Origin: Bacillus massilinigeriensis | Lineage (GTDB): Bacteria > Bacillota > Bacilli > Bacillales > Cytobacillaceae | Assembly: GCF_900111815.1 (NCBI RefSeq) | Contig: NZ_LT630004.1 | Location: forward strand, 1,447,117-1,511,116 | Direction of reading: 5' to 3' | Length of the DNA: 64,000 nucleotides | In this document: one piece after another, positions 7,184 through 16,011 of the stretch | Layout of the letters: each line of letters starts with the position of its first letter | Numbering within the stretch: position 1 is the first letter of the stretch | The notes under the pieces: generated by a model | Told to the model about the DNA's origin: nothing | Databases searched by the model: none | What the model saw: the letters and a program-made list of their open reading frames with translations, nothing else | Program-made: the position numbers and the translations under genes

Positions 7184-8527
7184 ATGAAAAATCATGAACA
7201 ATGGACATCCAAGCTTGGCTTTATTTTGGCAGCAGCAGGGTCGGCTATCGGCTTGGGGGCTATATGGAAATTCCCTTATATGACAGGAACAAATGGAGGA
7301 GCAGTATTTTTTCTGCTATTTGTAATCCTGACATTGTTAATAGGGGCTCCAATTCTGATTGCTGAATTTATCGTTGGGAGGCGGGGGCAAAAGGATGCAA
7401 TAAGGGCGTTCAAAGAAATTGCTCCAAATTCTCGCTGGCATTGGGTGGGATTCGCAGGAGTATTGATATCCTCCATCATTCTTTCTTTTTATAGTGTAGT
7501 AGGAGGCTGGATTCTTTCCTATCTTGGCAGGACCATGACAGGTGCAATGGCTTTCTCTGCTGGCACTGATTACGGAAAATTATTTGAAAATATTATTTCT
7601 AATCCAACTGAAGTGATTATAGCGCAAGGAATATTCATGTTGATGACTATTCTTGTCGTCCAGGGTGGTATTCAAAAAGGAATTGAACGTGCTAGTAAAT
7701 ATATGATGCCAGCATTGTTTATCATTTTTATCATACTGGTCATCAGGTCATTAACCCTAGATGGTTCCTTTGAAGGTATTAAATTCTTATTGGCGCCGGA
7801 TTTTTCTGCTGTAAACGGTCAAACTATCCTTCTTGCGCTTGGGCAATCTTTCTTTGCTCTCAGTGTGGGTATTTCCGTTATGGTAACGTATGCTTCTTAT
7901 TTGTCCAAAACTGATCATCTCTTGAAATCTGCTGGTTCCGTTGTTGGTCTAAATATTTTCATTTCCCTACTTGCAGGGCTCGTTATTTTTCCAGCAGTTT
8001 TTGCATTAGGCTTTGAACCAGATTCAGGTCCGGGACTTATTTTTGTTGTCCTTCCTGCTGTATTTAATAAAATGGCATTTGGCACCGTATTTCTTGCAAT
8101 TTTTCTTGTACTTCTGTTGTTTGCAACGCTTACTTCGGCATTTTCCATTTTGGAAATCCTTGTTGCAGCAGTAATAAAGGATAATAAAGAAATACGGAGA
8201 AAAGTTGCTTGGATTTCGGGTATTACAATCTTTATCGTAGGCATACCGAGCGCTTTGTCCTTTGGCGTTCTTTCACATGTATTCATTGCTGGTAAATCAA
8301 TCTTTGACTTTGCGGATTTTATCACAAGCAATATTGGTATGCCACTAGGGGCATTGTTCATTTCTCTTTTTGTTGGTTACAGGCTCCCTAGAAACATTGT
8401 AAAAGAAGAACTGAAACAGGGAGCTAAAGGACTTGGAATACTTTTTGATATATGGTATTTTGCCATTCGATATATCGTTCCTATAGGAATCATTCTTGTC
8501 TTTTTACAATCTTTTAATTTAATCTAG
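7184..8527 (+). CDS. Sodium-dependent transporter (SNF/NSS family)
   Basis: A 447-residue integral membrane protein of the neurotransmitter:sodium symporter family. The signature first helix is present (KLGFILAAAGSAIGLGAIWKFPY, Na+/substrate site), and about eleven hydrophobic segments follow. Family members of this size in Bacillus (YhdH/YocR type) have unknown substrates, probably amino acids. ATG 7184 has an ACAGAGGTGA ribosome site. The 278-base gap before it is very A+T-rich, with no ORF or clear operator. Monocistronic by spacing. Confidence 0.92.
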   Translation: MKNHEQWTSKLGFILAAAGSAIGLGAIWKFPYMTGTNGGAVFFLLFVILTLLIGAPILIAEFIVGRRGQKDAIRAFKEIAPNSRWHWVGFAGVLISSIILSFYSVVGGWILSYLGRTMTGAMAFSAGTDYGKLFENIISNPTEVIIAQGIFMLMTILVVQGGIQKGIERASKYMMPALFIIFIILVIRSLTLDGSFEGIKFLLAPDFSAVNGQTILLALGQSFFALSVGISVMVTYASYLSKTDHLLKSAGSVVGLNIFISLLAGLVIFPAVFALGFEPDSGPGLIFVVLPAVFNKMAFGTVFLAIFLVLLLFATLTSAFSILEILVAAVIKDNKEIRRKVAWISGITIFIVGIPSALSFGVLSHVFIAGKSIFDFADFITSNIGMPLGALFISLFVGYRLPRNIVKEELKQGAKGLGILFDIWYFAIRYIVPIGIILVFLQSFNLI

Positions 8528-8540
8528 AAAAGAAAGCTGA

Positions 8541-8562
8541 GCAGCCTATAACGGCTGCTTCT
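8541..8562. terminator. Weak terminator between convergent genes
   Basis: GCAGCC pairs with GGCTGC around six bases, followed by a T/C-rich run (TTCTTCTATTTT). It lies between the transporter gene and the signal peptidase gene that ends at 8564. Confidence 0.5.
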
Positions 8563-8563
8563 T

Positions 8564-9103
8564 CTATTTTACGATTCTTAAATTTTCTAAAGGGAACATG
8601 ACAGCCTGACACTTTCCAACCAAACGGTCTTCTTCAATCAACCCAAGTCCGTTACGGCTGTCCATACTTTTTATTCGATTATCACCCATTACAAAATAAT
8701 GTCCTTTAGGCACGATTACCTTTTTTAAATTCCCAGTAAGCAGTAAACCCATTTCTTCGGCTGCCTTTTTATTCTCTTCAAGATATGGCTCTCGTTTCAG
8801 TTCTCCGTTAATGAGCAACTGATCATTTTCCATTTTAATATGGTCTCCTGGAAGGCCAATCACTCTTTTGACATAGTTTTTATTATCTCCTTTAATAATG
8901 ACAATATCACCTCGTTGGAGATTGTCTGCGCTAACCAACCTATTTACAACAATTCTCTCTTTATGATGCAAGGTTGGTTCCATAGAGGCACCTTTCACAG
9001 TATAGGGAGCAAAGATATAGTTTTTTATTATCCATGCAAGCAGAAAGGCGAGAATCAGTACTCTTATCCATTCCCATAAAGCTAAAGATAACCTGTTCGT
9101 CAT
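8564..9103 (-). CDS. lepB: Signal peptidase I
   Basis: A 179-residue type I signal peptidase (S26). It has one N-terminal transmembrane anchor (about residues 12-31), then catalytic Ser40 in KGASMEPTL and Lys79 in NYVKRVIGLPGD. The C-terminal box reads VMGDNRIKSMDSR, a small variation on the usual MGDNRDNSxDSR. It cleaves signal peptides from exported proteins at the outer membrane face. Size and single anchor match the Bacillus SipS/SipT type. Start ATG 9103 has a GAAGGAGCCTCC-like upstream element on the minus strand. Confidence 0.93.
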   Translation of the reverse strand: MTNRLSLALWEWIRVLILAFLLAWIIKNYIFAPYTVKGASMEPTLHHKERIVVNRLVSADNLQRGDIVIIKGDNKNYVKRVIGLPGDHIKMENDQLLINGELKREPYLEENKKAAEEMGLLLTGNLKKVIVPKGHYFVMGDNRIKSMDSRNGLGLIEEDRLVGKCQAVMFPLENLRIVK

Positions 9104-9241
9104 GAAGGAGCCTCCATCCGTTTTTATTTATCTTAACATAAAATTCCATAAAGAAAAAAGTTGAATGGAAAATTCCCTCATAATTCTTCTCTTTTCTTAG
9201 CATACTCTACATGATGTATCCTTTTATAACAGCAATAACGG

Positions 9242-9259
9242 ATATGACATTTGTCATAT
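9242..9259 (+). promoter_or_regulatory. Probable DesR operator upstream of the desaturase gene
   Basis: ATATGACA-TT-TGTCATAT is a perfect 18-base palindrome about 95 bases before des. A second, imperfect half-site pair (CATGACA-GG-TGCTAC) begins at 9266. DesR-P in B. subtilis binds paired palindromes just upstream of des. The role here is inferred from position and from the adjacent desK-desR genes. Confidence 0.6.
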
Positions 9260-9352
9260 TAAGAGCATGACAGGTGCTACTGCAAAGATTTCTTTTTATC
9301 AACTATCATTACAGTAATAACAACCAAATAGGAAGGGGAATTTAATATCGCA

Positions 9353-10372
9353 ATGACGGACCAAAATTTGAAGAATTTAAGAAAACAGGTAGCCCCTTAT
9401 GAGAAATCGGAAATGAAAAACAGTATTTGGCAAGTCATCAATACGCTGGGACCGTTCTTTCTTCTCTGGTATCTTGCATATAAAAGTTTGTCTGTATCCT
9501 ATCAATTGACACTACTGCTTGGAATAGCCGCAGCAGGATTTGTAATTCGAACGTTTATCATTTTTCATGACTGCTGCCATCACTCCTTCTTTAAAAATAG
9601 GAAAGCAAACAGAGTACTTGGAACAATAACAGGAATTCTTACCCTCTTTCCGTACAGCAGATGGGGACATGAACATTCCGTCCATCATGCGACAAGCAGC
9701 AACCTTGATAAACGTGGTACAGGCGATATATGGATGATGACAGTAGAAGAGTATATGCAAGCATCTGTATGGAAGCGAATTGCTTACAGGCTTTATAGAA
9801 ATCCGATTGTCATGTTTGGTATCGGACCAATTTATCTTGTGCTTATAAGCAACCGTTTCAATCGAAAAGACGCCAAAATGAATGAGCGGTTGAATACCTA
9901 CTTGACAAATATAGGGATTGTCCTAGTTGTTGCTCTCCTTATTTCTGTAATTGGCTTGAAAGCATTTTTGCTTGTGGAGGTACCTATTTTCCTTGTTTCT
10001 GGTTCTCTCGGCATCTGGCTTTTTTATGTACAGCATACATTTGAAGATTCCTACTTTGAAGCGGATGAAGAATGGGAATATGTTAAAGCTGCAGTCGAAG
10101 GGAGTTCTTTCTACAAGCTTCCGAAAGTTTTGCAGTGGGTGACCGGGAATATCGGCTTTCACCATGTGCATCATCTTAGCCCGCGCGTTCCCAACTATAA
10201 ACTGGAAGAAGCCCATAATAATTCAGCACCATTGCAGAAGGTTCCAACCATTACATTGAAAACAAGTCTTACATCTCTAAGATTCCGCTTATGGGATGAA
10301 GAAAACAAAAGGTTTGTGGGATATAAGGCTGTCAAAATGATGGTACAAAATGGTGTTCCAAGAAAAGCATAG
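9353..10372 (+). CDS. des: Membrane fatty acid desaturase (Des-type)
   Basis: A 339-residue integral membrane desaturase that introduces a double bond into acyl chains of membrane lipids to restore fluidity in the cold. Three His boxes carry the di-iron centre: HDCCHH (72-77), HEHSVHH (106-112) and HHVHH (about residues 272-276). Hydrophobic pairs of helices surround boxes 1 and 2. ATG 9353 follows an AAGGGGAA element at slightly long spacing. The desK-desR genes downstream form the known regulatory pair, and a DesR-like palindrome lies upstream. Confidence 0.93.
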   Translation: MTDQNLKNLRKQVAPYEKSEMKNSIWQVINTLGPFFLLWYLAYKSLSVSYQLTLLLGIAAAGFVIRTFIIFHDCCHHSFFKNRKANRVLGTITGILTLFPYSRWGHEHSVHHATSSNLDKRGTGDIWMMTVEEYMQASVWKRIAYRLYRNPIVMFGIGPIYLVLISNRFNRKDAKMNERLNTYLTNIGIVLVVALLISVIGLKAFLLVEVPIFLVSGSLGIWLFYVQHTFEDSYFEADEEWEYVKAAVEGSSFYKLPKVLQWVTGNIGFHHVHHLSPRVPNYKLEEAHNNSAPLQKVPTITLKTSLTSLRFRLWDEENKRFVGYKAVKMMVQNGVPRKA

Positions 10373-10381
10373 CACTAATCG

Positions 10382-10420
10382 GGCCTGGCCCTCTTATTTT
10401 GAGGGGCTAGGCCATTATTT
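10382..10420 (+). terminator. Imperfect terminator after des
   Basis: GGCCTGGCCCTC pairs imperfectly with GAGGGGCTAGGCC (10401-10413), followed by ATTATTTTA. It could reduce read-through from des into desK. Confidence 0.55.
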
Positions 10421-10480
10421 TATGGTAAAATATAGTTGCCATAATACTTGGCGAATCGTTTTGTTTGAAAGGATTTTTCT

Positions 10481-11617
10481 ATGAAAAAAAAGCTTTCACT
10501 ATTAAAAAAAAGTTATGGTAGCTCCCCTTATTTTTGGGCTGTATTAAGCATTCTGCCTTTTTATTTCATTTTCCAATCTTCATCAACAATGGAAATGGCT
10601 GTTGGTCTGCTTCTAACATTACTATTTTTCATTACATACCGGTTTGCCTTTCTTTCAAAAAAATGGCCGGTATTCTTATGGTCTTTCATTCTAATCGGAA
10701 TTTCTATCAGCTCTGTTTTCTTATTTAATTATGTGTATTTTGCTTTCTACATCGCCTATTATATTGGGAATATCCGGAACAGAGGAGCTTTTTTCACCAT
10801 ATATGTTGCTCATTTACTGGCAACTACGGTAGCGATCAATTATAAGTTAGTAGTGGAGGAAGAAGTATTCCTGGCTCAAATCCCGTTCATTATTATAATT
10901 GGCATTTCTATGGTTCTCCTGCCTTTCAGCATTCGTGGCCGAAATGCACGTGGACAGCTTGAAGAAAAGCTTGAATTTGCAAATAAGAGGATTGAGGATC
11001 TTGTTAAGCTCGAGGAGCGACAAAGGATTGCAAGAGACTTGCATGATACGTTAGGGCAAAAGCTATCCTTGATTGGATTGAAAAGCGATCTTGCTAGAAG
11101 GCTAATATCAAAGGATCCTGAGCAAGCTAAATTGGAACTGTTGGATGTGCAGCAGACAGCAAGAACTGCTCTTAATGAGGTTAGGAAAATGGTTTCAGAG
11201 ATGCGTGGAATAAGATTGACGGAAGAAGTAGTACGAATACAGCAGATACTTCAAGCAGCTGAAATAGAGTCAGTTCTTAATGAGAAGGATTTTGAAGTAG
11301 AGGATATCCCTCTATTGACAGAAAATATTTTAAGCATGTGCCTAAAAGAAGCAGTTACGAATGTCGTCAAACACAGTAAAGCCACAACATGTCACGTCAC
11401 TATTGATCAATCATCAAATTTTGTCAGGATAATAGTGAAGGACAATGGAAAAGGGGATATCGGCGAAAAAAGCTTTTCCAAGGGAAATGGACTTTCAGGA
11501 ATGAGGGAACGGCTTGAATTTGTGAATGGAAGCGTTGAAATTTGTCAGCGAGCCGGGACTGAATTAACTATAACTGTTCCAACAATTGCTAGGCAGAAGA
11601 AGGAGGGAGAAGTTTGA
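10481..11617 (+). CDS. desK: Membrane thermosensor histidine kinase DesK
   Basis: A 378-residue sensor. About four to five transmembrane helices (roughly 15-150) are followed by a coiled linker (EEKLEFANKRIEDLVKLEERQR) and a HisKA_3 domain with His188 in RDLHDTLGQKLS, the same number as the phospho-accepting His of B. subtilis DesK. The ATPase part shows KEAVTNVVKHSKA, DNGKG and GLSGMRERL. It autophosphorylates when membrane order rises and phosphorylates DesR. The stop overlaps the desR start by 3 bases (TTGA), so the two are translationally coupled. Confidence 0.93.
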   Translation: MKKKLSLLKKSYGSSPYFWAVLSILPFYFIFQSSSTMEMAVGLLLTLLFFITYRFAFLSKKWPVFLWSFILIGISISSVFLFNYVYFAFYIAYYIGNIRNRGAFFTIYVAHLLATTVAINYKLVVEEEVFLAQIPFIIIIGISMVLLPFSIRGRNARGQLEEKLEFANKRIEDLVKLEERQRIARDLHDTLGQKLSLIGLKSDLARRLISKDPEQAKLELLDVQQTARTALNEVRKMVSEMRGIRLTEEVVRIQQILQAAEIESVLNEKDFEVEDIPLLTENILSMCLKEAVTNVVKHSKATTCHVTIDQSSNFVRIIVKDNGKGDIGEKSFSKGNGLSGMRERLEFVNGSVEICQRAGTELTITVPTIARQKKEGEV

Positions 11618-12213
11618 TCCGCATTGTAATAGCAGAAGACCAGCGAATGCTGCTGGGGGCGCTCGGCTCCTTGCTTAATCTAGAAGAAGATATGGAGGTT
11701 GTCGGAAAAGCTGCAAATGGAGAAGAAGCTATAAATCTTGTTGAAAAACAAAAACCCGATGTGGTGATAATGGACATAGAAATGCCAGAAAAAACCGGAC
11801 TAGATGCAGCGGAGGAATTAAGAGATTCAGGTACAAAAGTGATTATCTTGACAACTTTCGCAAGATCTGGTTATTTTCAGCGTGCACTAAAAGCGGGAGT
11901 AAAAGGATATTTACTAAAAGACAGTCCTAGTGAGGAACTAGCTAGTTGTATCAGAAGCGTCATGACAGGACGAAGAATTTTTGCTCCAGAGCTGGTGGAT
12001 GATATGTACAGCGAAGAAAATCCTTTGACGGACCGAGAAATGATGTGTTTAAAACTTGTAGCAGAGGGAAAGACGACAAAAGAAATAGCAGAAGAACTAA
12101 TGATTACGAATGGGACTGTAAGAAACTATATTTCCACGATTCTAGATAAATTGGAAGTAACCAACCGAATTGAAGCCATTACCAAATCGAAGGAAAAGGG
12201 TTGGTTCAAATAA
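11614..12213 (+). CDS. desR: NarL/LuxR-type response regulator DesR
   Basis: A 199-residue regulator. The receiver domain has acidic residues near D9 and phospho-acceptor Asp54 (VVIMDIEMPEK), a conserved Thr (ILTTFA) and Lys (YLLKDS). The C-terminal LuxR helix-turn-helix reads LTDREMMCLKLVAEGKTTKEIAEEL. Translation starts at TTG 11614 within the desK stop, with AAGGAGGGAGAAG ahead. Phosphorylated DesR would activate des through the palindrome at 9242. Confidence 0.93.
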   Translation: MIRIVIAEDQRMLLGALGSLLNLEEDMEVVGKAANGEEAINLVEKQKPDVVIMDIEMPEKTGLDAAEELRDSGTKVIILTTFARSGYFQRALKAGVKGYLLKDSPSEELASCIRSVMTGRRIFAPELVDDMYSEENPLTDREMMCLKLVAEGKTTKEIAEELMITNGTVRNYISTILDKLEVTNRIEAITKSKEKGWFK

Positions 12214-12226
12214 AAATGAATTAGCA

Positions 12227-12246
12227 GCAGGGAGAAATTTCCCTGC
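12227..12246. terminator. Terminator between desR and the convergent oxidoreductase gene
   Basis: GCAGGGA pairs with TCCCTGC around GAAATT, followed by TTCTTTTATTT. Confidence 0.75.
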
Positions 12247-12252
12247 CTTCTT

Positions 12253-13104
12253 TTATTTATCATGATCCGTCATTCTTAGCTTTTTTAAAATAATTTTTTC
12301 TAGGAATGACCAAGGCAGAATGGATTTTAAACCAATTGTCTGTTTTATCCCCTTTCCTATGGGATAGCGGAATTTGGGGCGTTTCGCAGAAGTTGCAATC
12401 ATAACAATCAGATCAGCAATTTCTTGTGGATCACCATGACTACTCTTCCTTTTATTTATGAAATGGAGAATTGCTTCGTTATAAATGTGATAGGATGAGT
12501 TTTCCGAATTCCTAGTTTGGTCGATAGCTGACCAGATATTTGTTTTATAAGATCCTGGTTCGAGGATGCTTACATCTATTCCAAAAGGCAATAGTTCCAG
12601 ACGCAGACTTTCACTGTATCCTTCAAGTGCATGTTTTGATGCAGTATAAGCACTTAGACCTGGAAAACCGACTTTTCCACTTATGCTCCCCATGTTGATA
12701 ATACGCCCTTTTTTTTGCGCCTTCATATAAGGTAGTGCCAATTGGGTAATGGAAATGACTCCAAATACGTTGGTTTCAAACTGTCTTCTATAATCGTCAA
12801 TGGAAAGTTCTTCACTGAATCCCCCAAGCGCAAATCCTGCATTATTGACAAGGACTTCAATATTGCTCATTTCTTTCATCTTGTTTTTTAGTTGAAATAT
12901 TGATTGGGAACAGGTTACATCGCAGTGTTGAATAGCAATGGAACCTAAAACACCTCTTTTTTGTGCTTCCAAAAGAAGGTTCTTTTCCTTTTCTTCATTC
13001 CTGACAGTCGCGAGGACTTGAAAACCTGCTTGTGCCAGGCCTAGTGCAGTTAGAAGGCCAAATCCACTTGATGCACCTGTAACAATTGCTGCTTTTTTGT
13101 TCAT
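12253..13104 (-). CDS. Short-chain dehydrogenase/reductase (SDR)
   Basis: A 283-residue classical SDR. Features are the cofactor loop TGASSGFG (9-16), the stabilising NNAGFALGG motif, catalytic Ser in NMGSISGKVGFPG, and YTASKHALEG with catalytic Tyr and Lys. It reduces or oxidises an unknown carbonyl/alcohol with NAD(P)H. The C-terminal extension rich in Leu/Lys (KSILPWSFLEKIILKKL) may be membrane-associating. It begins at ATG 13104 with AAAAAGGGAGAAAGC ahead. The 197 bases before it hold no gene I can support. Confidence 0.88.
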   Translation of the reverse strand: MNKKAAIVTGASSGFGLLTALGLAQAGFQVLATVRNEEKEKNLLLEAQKRGVLGSIAIQHCDVTCSQSIFQLKNKMKEMSNIEVLVNNAGFALGGFSEELSIDDYRRQFETNVFGVISITQLALPYMKAQKKGRIINMGSISGKVGFPGLSAYTASKHALEGYSESLRLELLPFGIDVSILEPGSYKTNIWSAIDQTRNSENSSYHIYNEAILHFINKRKSSHGDPQEIADLIVMIATSAKRPKFRYPIGKGIKQTIGLKSILPWSFLEKIILKKLRMTDHDK

Positions 13105-13301
13105 GCTTTCTCCCTTTTTATTTATTTTGTGATTTTATCATAACTTAATTTTCAATGTAAAAGGGAGAGGCTAGTGAAAAATAATGATGATAAGAAGGCT
13201 TGATCTAGCGGAACTACCAAGTCTTAATACGCATTCTAGTTTTAGAAGTTCTTCCTAGCCCTTATTGCCTCAATCATGGTAATTTTTAACACTAATTTTT
13301 T

Positions 13302-13412
13302 TTACTCTTCATGCTTTCCGATGCAGCGCTCACATTCATAAAGGAATGATTCATGTTTTTCCTTTATCTCACAGCCGCATTCACGGCATTCTTTCTTCAA
13401 TCCTGTATGCAT
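13302..13412 (-). CDS. Very small zinc-ribbon-like protein (YhfH-like)
   Basis: A 36-residue protein behind a good GGAGGAATAAC ribosome site. It has four cysteines in two pairs, ECRECGCEI and YECERCIG, separated by a basic/acidic stretch (KEKHESFL). The pattern resembles the small YhfH proteins of Bacillus (CKECG…EQHESY…CEKC), whose function is unknown; zinc binding is inferred. Confidence 0.65.
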   Translation of the reverse strand: MHTGLKKECRECGCEIKEKHESFLYECERCIGKHEE

Positions 13413-13691
13413 CAATGTTATTCCTCCATTCAGTTGTAATTTACACTTATTGTACTATAACAGATAAATAAAATAAACACTGTTATATAAATTAATTTAT
13501 ACTTTTCTGTAAATGTTTCTCTTGTTGGACTTGCACGGTTGGACTAAAATCATGCAACGGTCTAAAAAATGAGACATCAAAAGCTCCTGAACAGTTTGTC
13601 CAGGAGCTGTAATACATCAGGCGGATTTTCTTTGCGATAACAAAAAAAACAGCCTTATGTAAAGGCGGAGGTGATTTTTTAAGTCTGGCAA

Positions 13692-13937
13692 TCAATCGCA
13701 CTTAGCCATATCCATTATTGCTAATGCAAGTGCATCCGTATTTCCTTCATAAAGGTGGAAGTTTAAGGAATGTTTTAAGTGGTTGAATTGACATTCTGAC
13801 TGATCGCATTCATGAAATTTTGCAGACCAATGGATATCAGGAATTGCAACAATGCAACTGCCATCAGCTGTCTTATGCATGAACACCTCTGATAGCTTAT
13901 TGCCCGAAATGTTTATTTTCTCATGAGAATGGATCAT
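13692..13937 (-). CDS. Small cytosolic protein, possibly YueH family
   Basis: An 81-residue protein with a strong ribosome site (GGGGGAGGGG) before ATG 13937. The core GSCIVAIPDIHWSAKF and the Leu-rich C-terminus (LKHSLNFHL…ALALAIMDM) resemble the short YueH proteins of Bacillus as I recall them. No function is known. The 279 bases to its right-hand neighbour contain only a hairpin (AGCTCCTG/CAGGAGCT, about 13582-13608) and no further credible ORF. Confidence 0.6.
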   Translation of the reverse strand: MIHSHEKINISGNKLSEVFMHKTADGSCIVAIPDIHWSAKFHECDQSECQFNHLKHSLNFHLYEGNTDALALAIMDMAKCD

Positions 13938-14194
13938 GTTTTGTCGAACCCCTCCCCCTTGTGGTTATAGCTTCATTATATCCTTTGTCAAGAGGAAAAA
14001 CTAGATAAAATTCATAAAAACACTGGAAAACCCTACAAAAGATAGAGAGAATTGCCGATATATTTTCTTCTTTCTCGAAATATGCCGAACTATATATAAA
14101 GAATAGAAAATAATCTAAAAAATGGTAAAATATTATGGCAGGTATTTATACTTAGTGATACCATACTTATTAAGAAAACAATTAGGAGCGCTAT

Positions 14195-15121
14195 ATGGAA
14201 ATTATCGATTTGCATTGTGATGTATTATTGAAGCTTCAGTACGGCAAAGGAAATATTCGCTTTTCGAATGATGCACGATTAGATGCCAATAAAGATAGAC
14301 TTAAAGAAGGTAAAGTGAAAATCCAGGCTTTTGCTATTTTTATCGACCCAAAAGTCAAGCAAGAAAAAAAGTGGGACGCAGCATTACAACAAATAGAGCT
14401 TTTTCATAAAGAGGTGTTAGGAAAGAATTCAGAAATGAAACTGCTGAAATCTTGGAAGGATTTTTCTTCTCTAAAAGAGCACGATATTGGTGCTTTTCTT
14501 ACATTGGAAGGAGTGGATCCAATTGGAAACGACCTAGCAAAGCTCGAGCAACTTCATAAAAATGGTGTCCTTTCAGTGGGTCTAACATGGAATCATGCGA
14601 ATCTTGCAGCAGATGGGGCAGGAGAGCCTCGAGGAGCGGGTCTGACAATGTTCGGCAAAGAAATTGTAAACTATAATAACCGTAACCGTATTTTTACAGA
14701 TGTTTCTCACTTAAGCGACAAGGCGTTTTGGGATGTCTTTGAAACAGCAGATTACCTGATTGCTAGCCACTCAAACAGCAGGCAACTTTGTAATCATCAA
14801 CGAAACCTGACAGACAGCCAAGCATCTGCACTTTTCAGGAAGGATGGTATGCTTCATATTGTTTTCCATCCACCTTTTCTATGTTATTCGGAAAAAGCGG
14901 ATATTCAAGATATCATACGCCACATTGATTATTTTTGCTCACTTGGAGGAGTAAAAAACCTTGGGTTTGGATCAGATTTTGATGGTATTTCAACTCACGT
15001 AGCAGAACTGGAAAATGCATCCAAATACCAGAATCTTATCAATGAATTACTAAAATACTTTTCAGAAGAGGAAGTCAGAGGATTTGCGAGCAGAAATTTC
15101 TTCGAACACCTTCCAAGGTAA
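14195..15121 (+). CDS. Membrane-dipeptidase-type (M19) peptidase
   Basis: A 308-residue zinc dipeptidase of the renal dipeptidase family. Metal-binding motifs are DLHCDVL (residues 4-10), LTLEGVDPIG, LTWNHAN, VSHLSDKAFWD, a SHSN pair (IASHSNSR) and GFGSDFDG near the C-terminus. It hydrolyses dipeptides, often including D-amino acid forms. Start ATG 14195 follows TAGGAGCGC. The 257-base upstream gap is A+T-rich and contains TAAAATATTATGG, probably promoter. A flavin-domain gene follows after 55 bases and could be cotranscribed. Confidence 0.92.
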   Translation: MEIIDLHCDVLLKLQYGKGNIRFSNDARLDANKDRLKEGKVKIQAFAIFIDPKVKQEKKWDAALQQIELFHKEVLGKNSEMKLLKSWKDFSSLKEHDIGAFLTLEGVDPIGNDLAKLEQLHKNGVLSVGLTWNHANLAADGAGEPRGAGLTMFGKEIVNYNNRNRIFTDVSHLSDKAFWDVFETADYLIASHSNSRQLCNHQRNLTDSQASALFRKDGMLHIVFHPPFLCYSEKADIQDIIRHIDYFCSLGGVKNLGFGSDFDGISTHVAELENASKYQNLINELLKYFSEEEVRGFASRNFFEHLPR

Positions 15122-15176
15122 AAATGGATTATATGAGAGCACATAAAACTCGAGAGAGAGGAGAGGAAGCGAATAG

Positions 15177-15800
15177 ATGGAAAGAACAATTATTAAAAAT
15201 CCAGCAGTACTAGAAGAGCTTTTGGGAAAGCCTAGCGAAGTAGTGAGCAATAAAGCCATTCCATTTATTGATCGCCATTGCAGGGAGTTCATCTCCCATT
15301 CTCCATTCCTGGTTATAGCTACTGCTGATTCGTCAGGACGTACAGACGCTTCGCCAAGGGGAGATAAACCGGGGTTTGTAAAAGTATTGGATGACCATAC
15401 AATAATTATTCCTGAGAGAAAAGGGAATAAGCGAATGGATACATTGCGAAACATTCTGCAAAATCCCCGAGTCGGTTTAATATTCTTTATTCCAAACTTA
15501 GGGGAGACCCTCCGAGTGAATGGAACTGCAATTATATTTCAAGATGAAGGATTATCCGAAGACTTAGCTGTTAATGGAAAAAGGCCAGAAGTGCTAATAG
15601 AAATTAGGGTGGAAGAGGCTTTTATCCATTGTGCGAAAGCAATCATCCGCTCTAGCCTATGGATATCTGACAGTTGGCCATCCCCTGAGGAACTTCCTTC
15701 GGCAGCAAATATACTTGCTGATCATGTAGGAATGAAAGGGGTATCCCAAGAATCAATTGAAAAAAATCTTAAAACTTCCTATGTTGAGCGGCTTTATTGA
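15177..15800 (+). CDS. Pyridoxamine 5'-phosphate oxidase-like FMN protein
   Basis: A 207-residue split-barrel flavoprotein. The FMN-binding region is SPFLVIATADSSGRTDASPRGDKPGFV, then IIIPERKGNKRMDTLRNILQNPRVGLIFFIP, typical of the MSMEG_1061-like branch of the PPOX superfamily. Probable FMN- or F420-type oxidoreductase; substrate unknown. It begins at ATG 15177 behind GAGAGAGGAGAGG. Confidence 0.88.
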   Translation: MERTIIKNPAVLEELLGKPSEVVSNKAIPFIDRHCREFISHSPFLVIATADSSGRTDASPRGDKPGFVKVLDDHTIIIPERKGNKRMDTLRNILQNPRVGLIFFIPNLGETLRVNGTAIIFQDEGLSEDLAVNGKRPEVLIEIRVEEAFIHCAKAIIRSSLWISDSWPSPEELPSAANILADHVGMKGVSQESIEKNLKTSYVERLY

Positions 15801-15939
15801 TTTAACTTTATGAAAGAAAATCTCTTTTTAATGGATGTTTTTGCCTGTTTGCTTACAAAATGGTAAATTGGTATATGAAGAGCTGTATTGGACGAACAAA
15901 AGCAAAAGACTGAAAACCTTCAAAAATGTTATTCATAAA

Positions 15940-15978
15940 AAGGAGGCTCTCAATAGCACTTTATAAGAGTGCCTCCTT
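15940..15978. terminator. Bidirectional terminator
   Basis: AAGGAGGC (15940-15947) pairs with GCCTCCTT (15971-15978), extended by CTC/GAG. It separates the flavoprotein gene from the convergent MerR-type gene. The A-run to its left serves as the T-run for leftward transcription. Confidence 0.8.
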
Positions 15979-16011
15979 GTAAATTGTATCGAGTTTTTTA
16001 AACTCAGTATC

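Noticed and set aside
13492..13701. 69-residue minus-strand ORF
   Set aside because: No ribosome site, runs across a hairpin and overlaps the start of the better-supported neighbouring gene; composition not protein-like.
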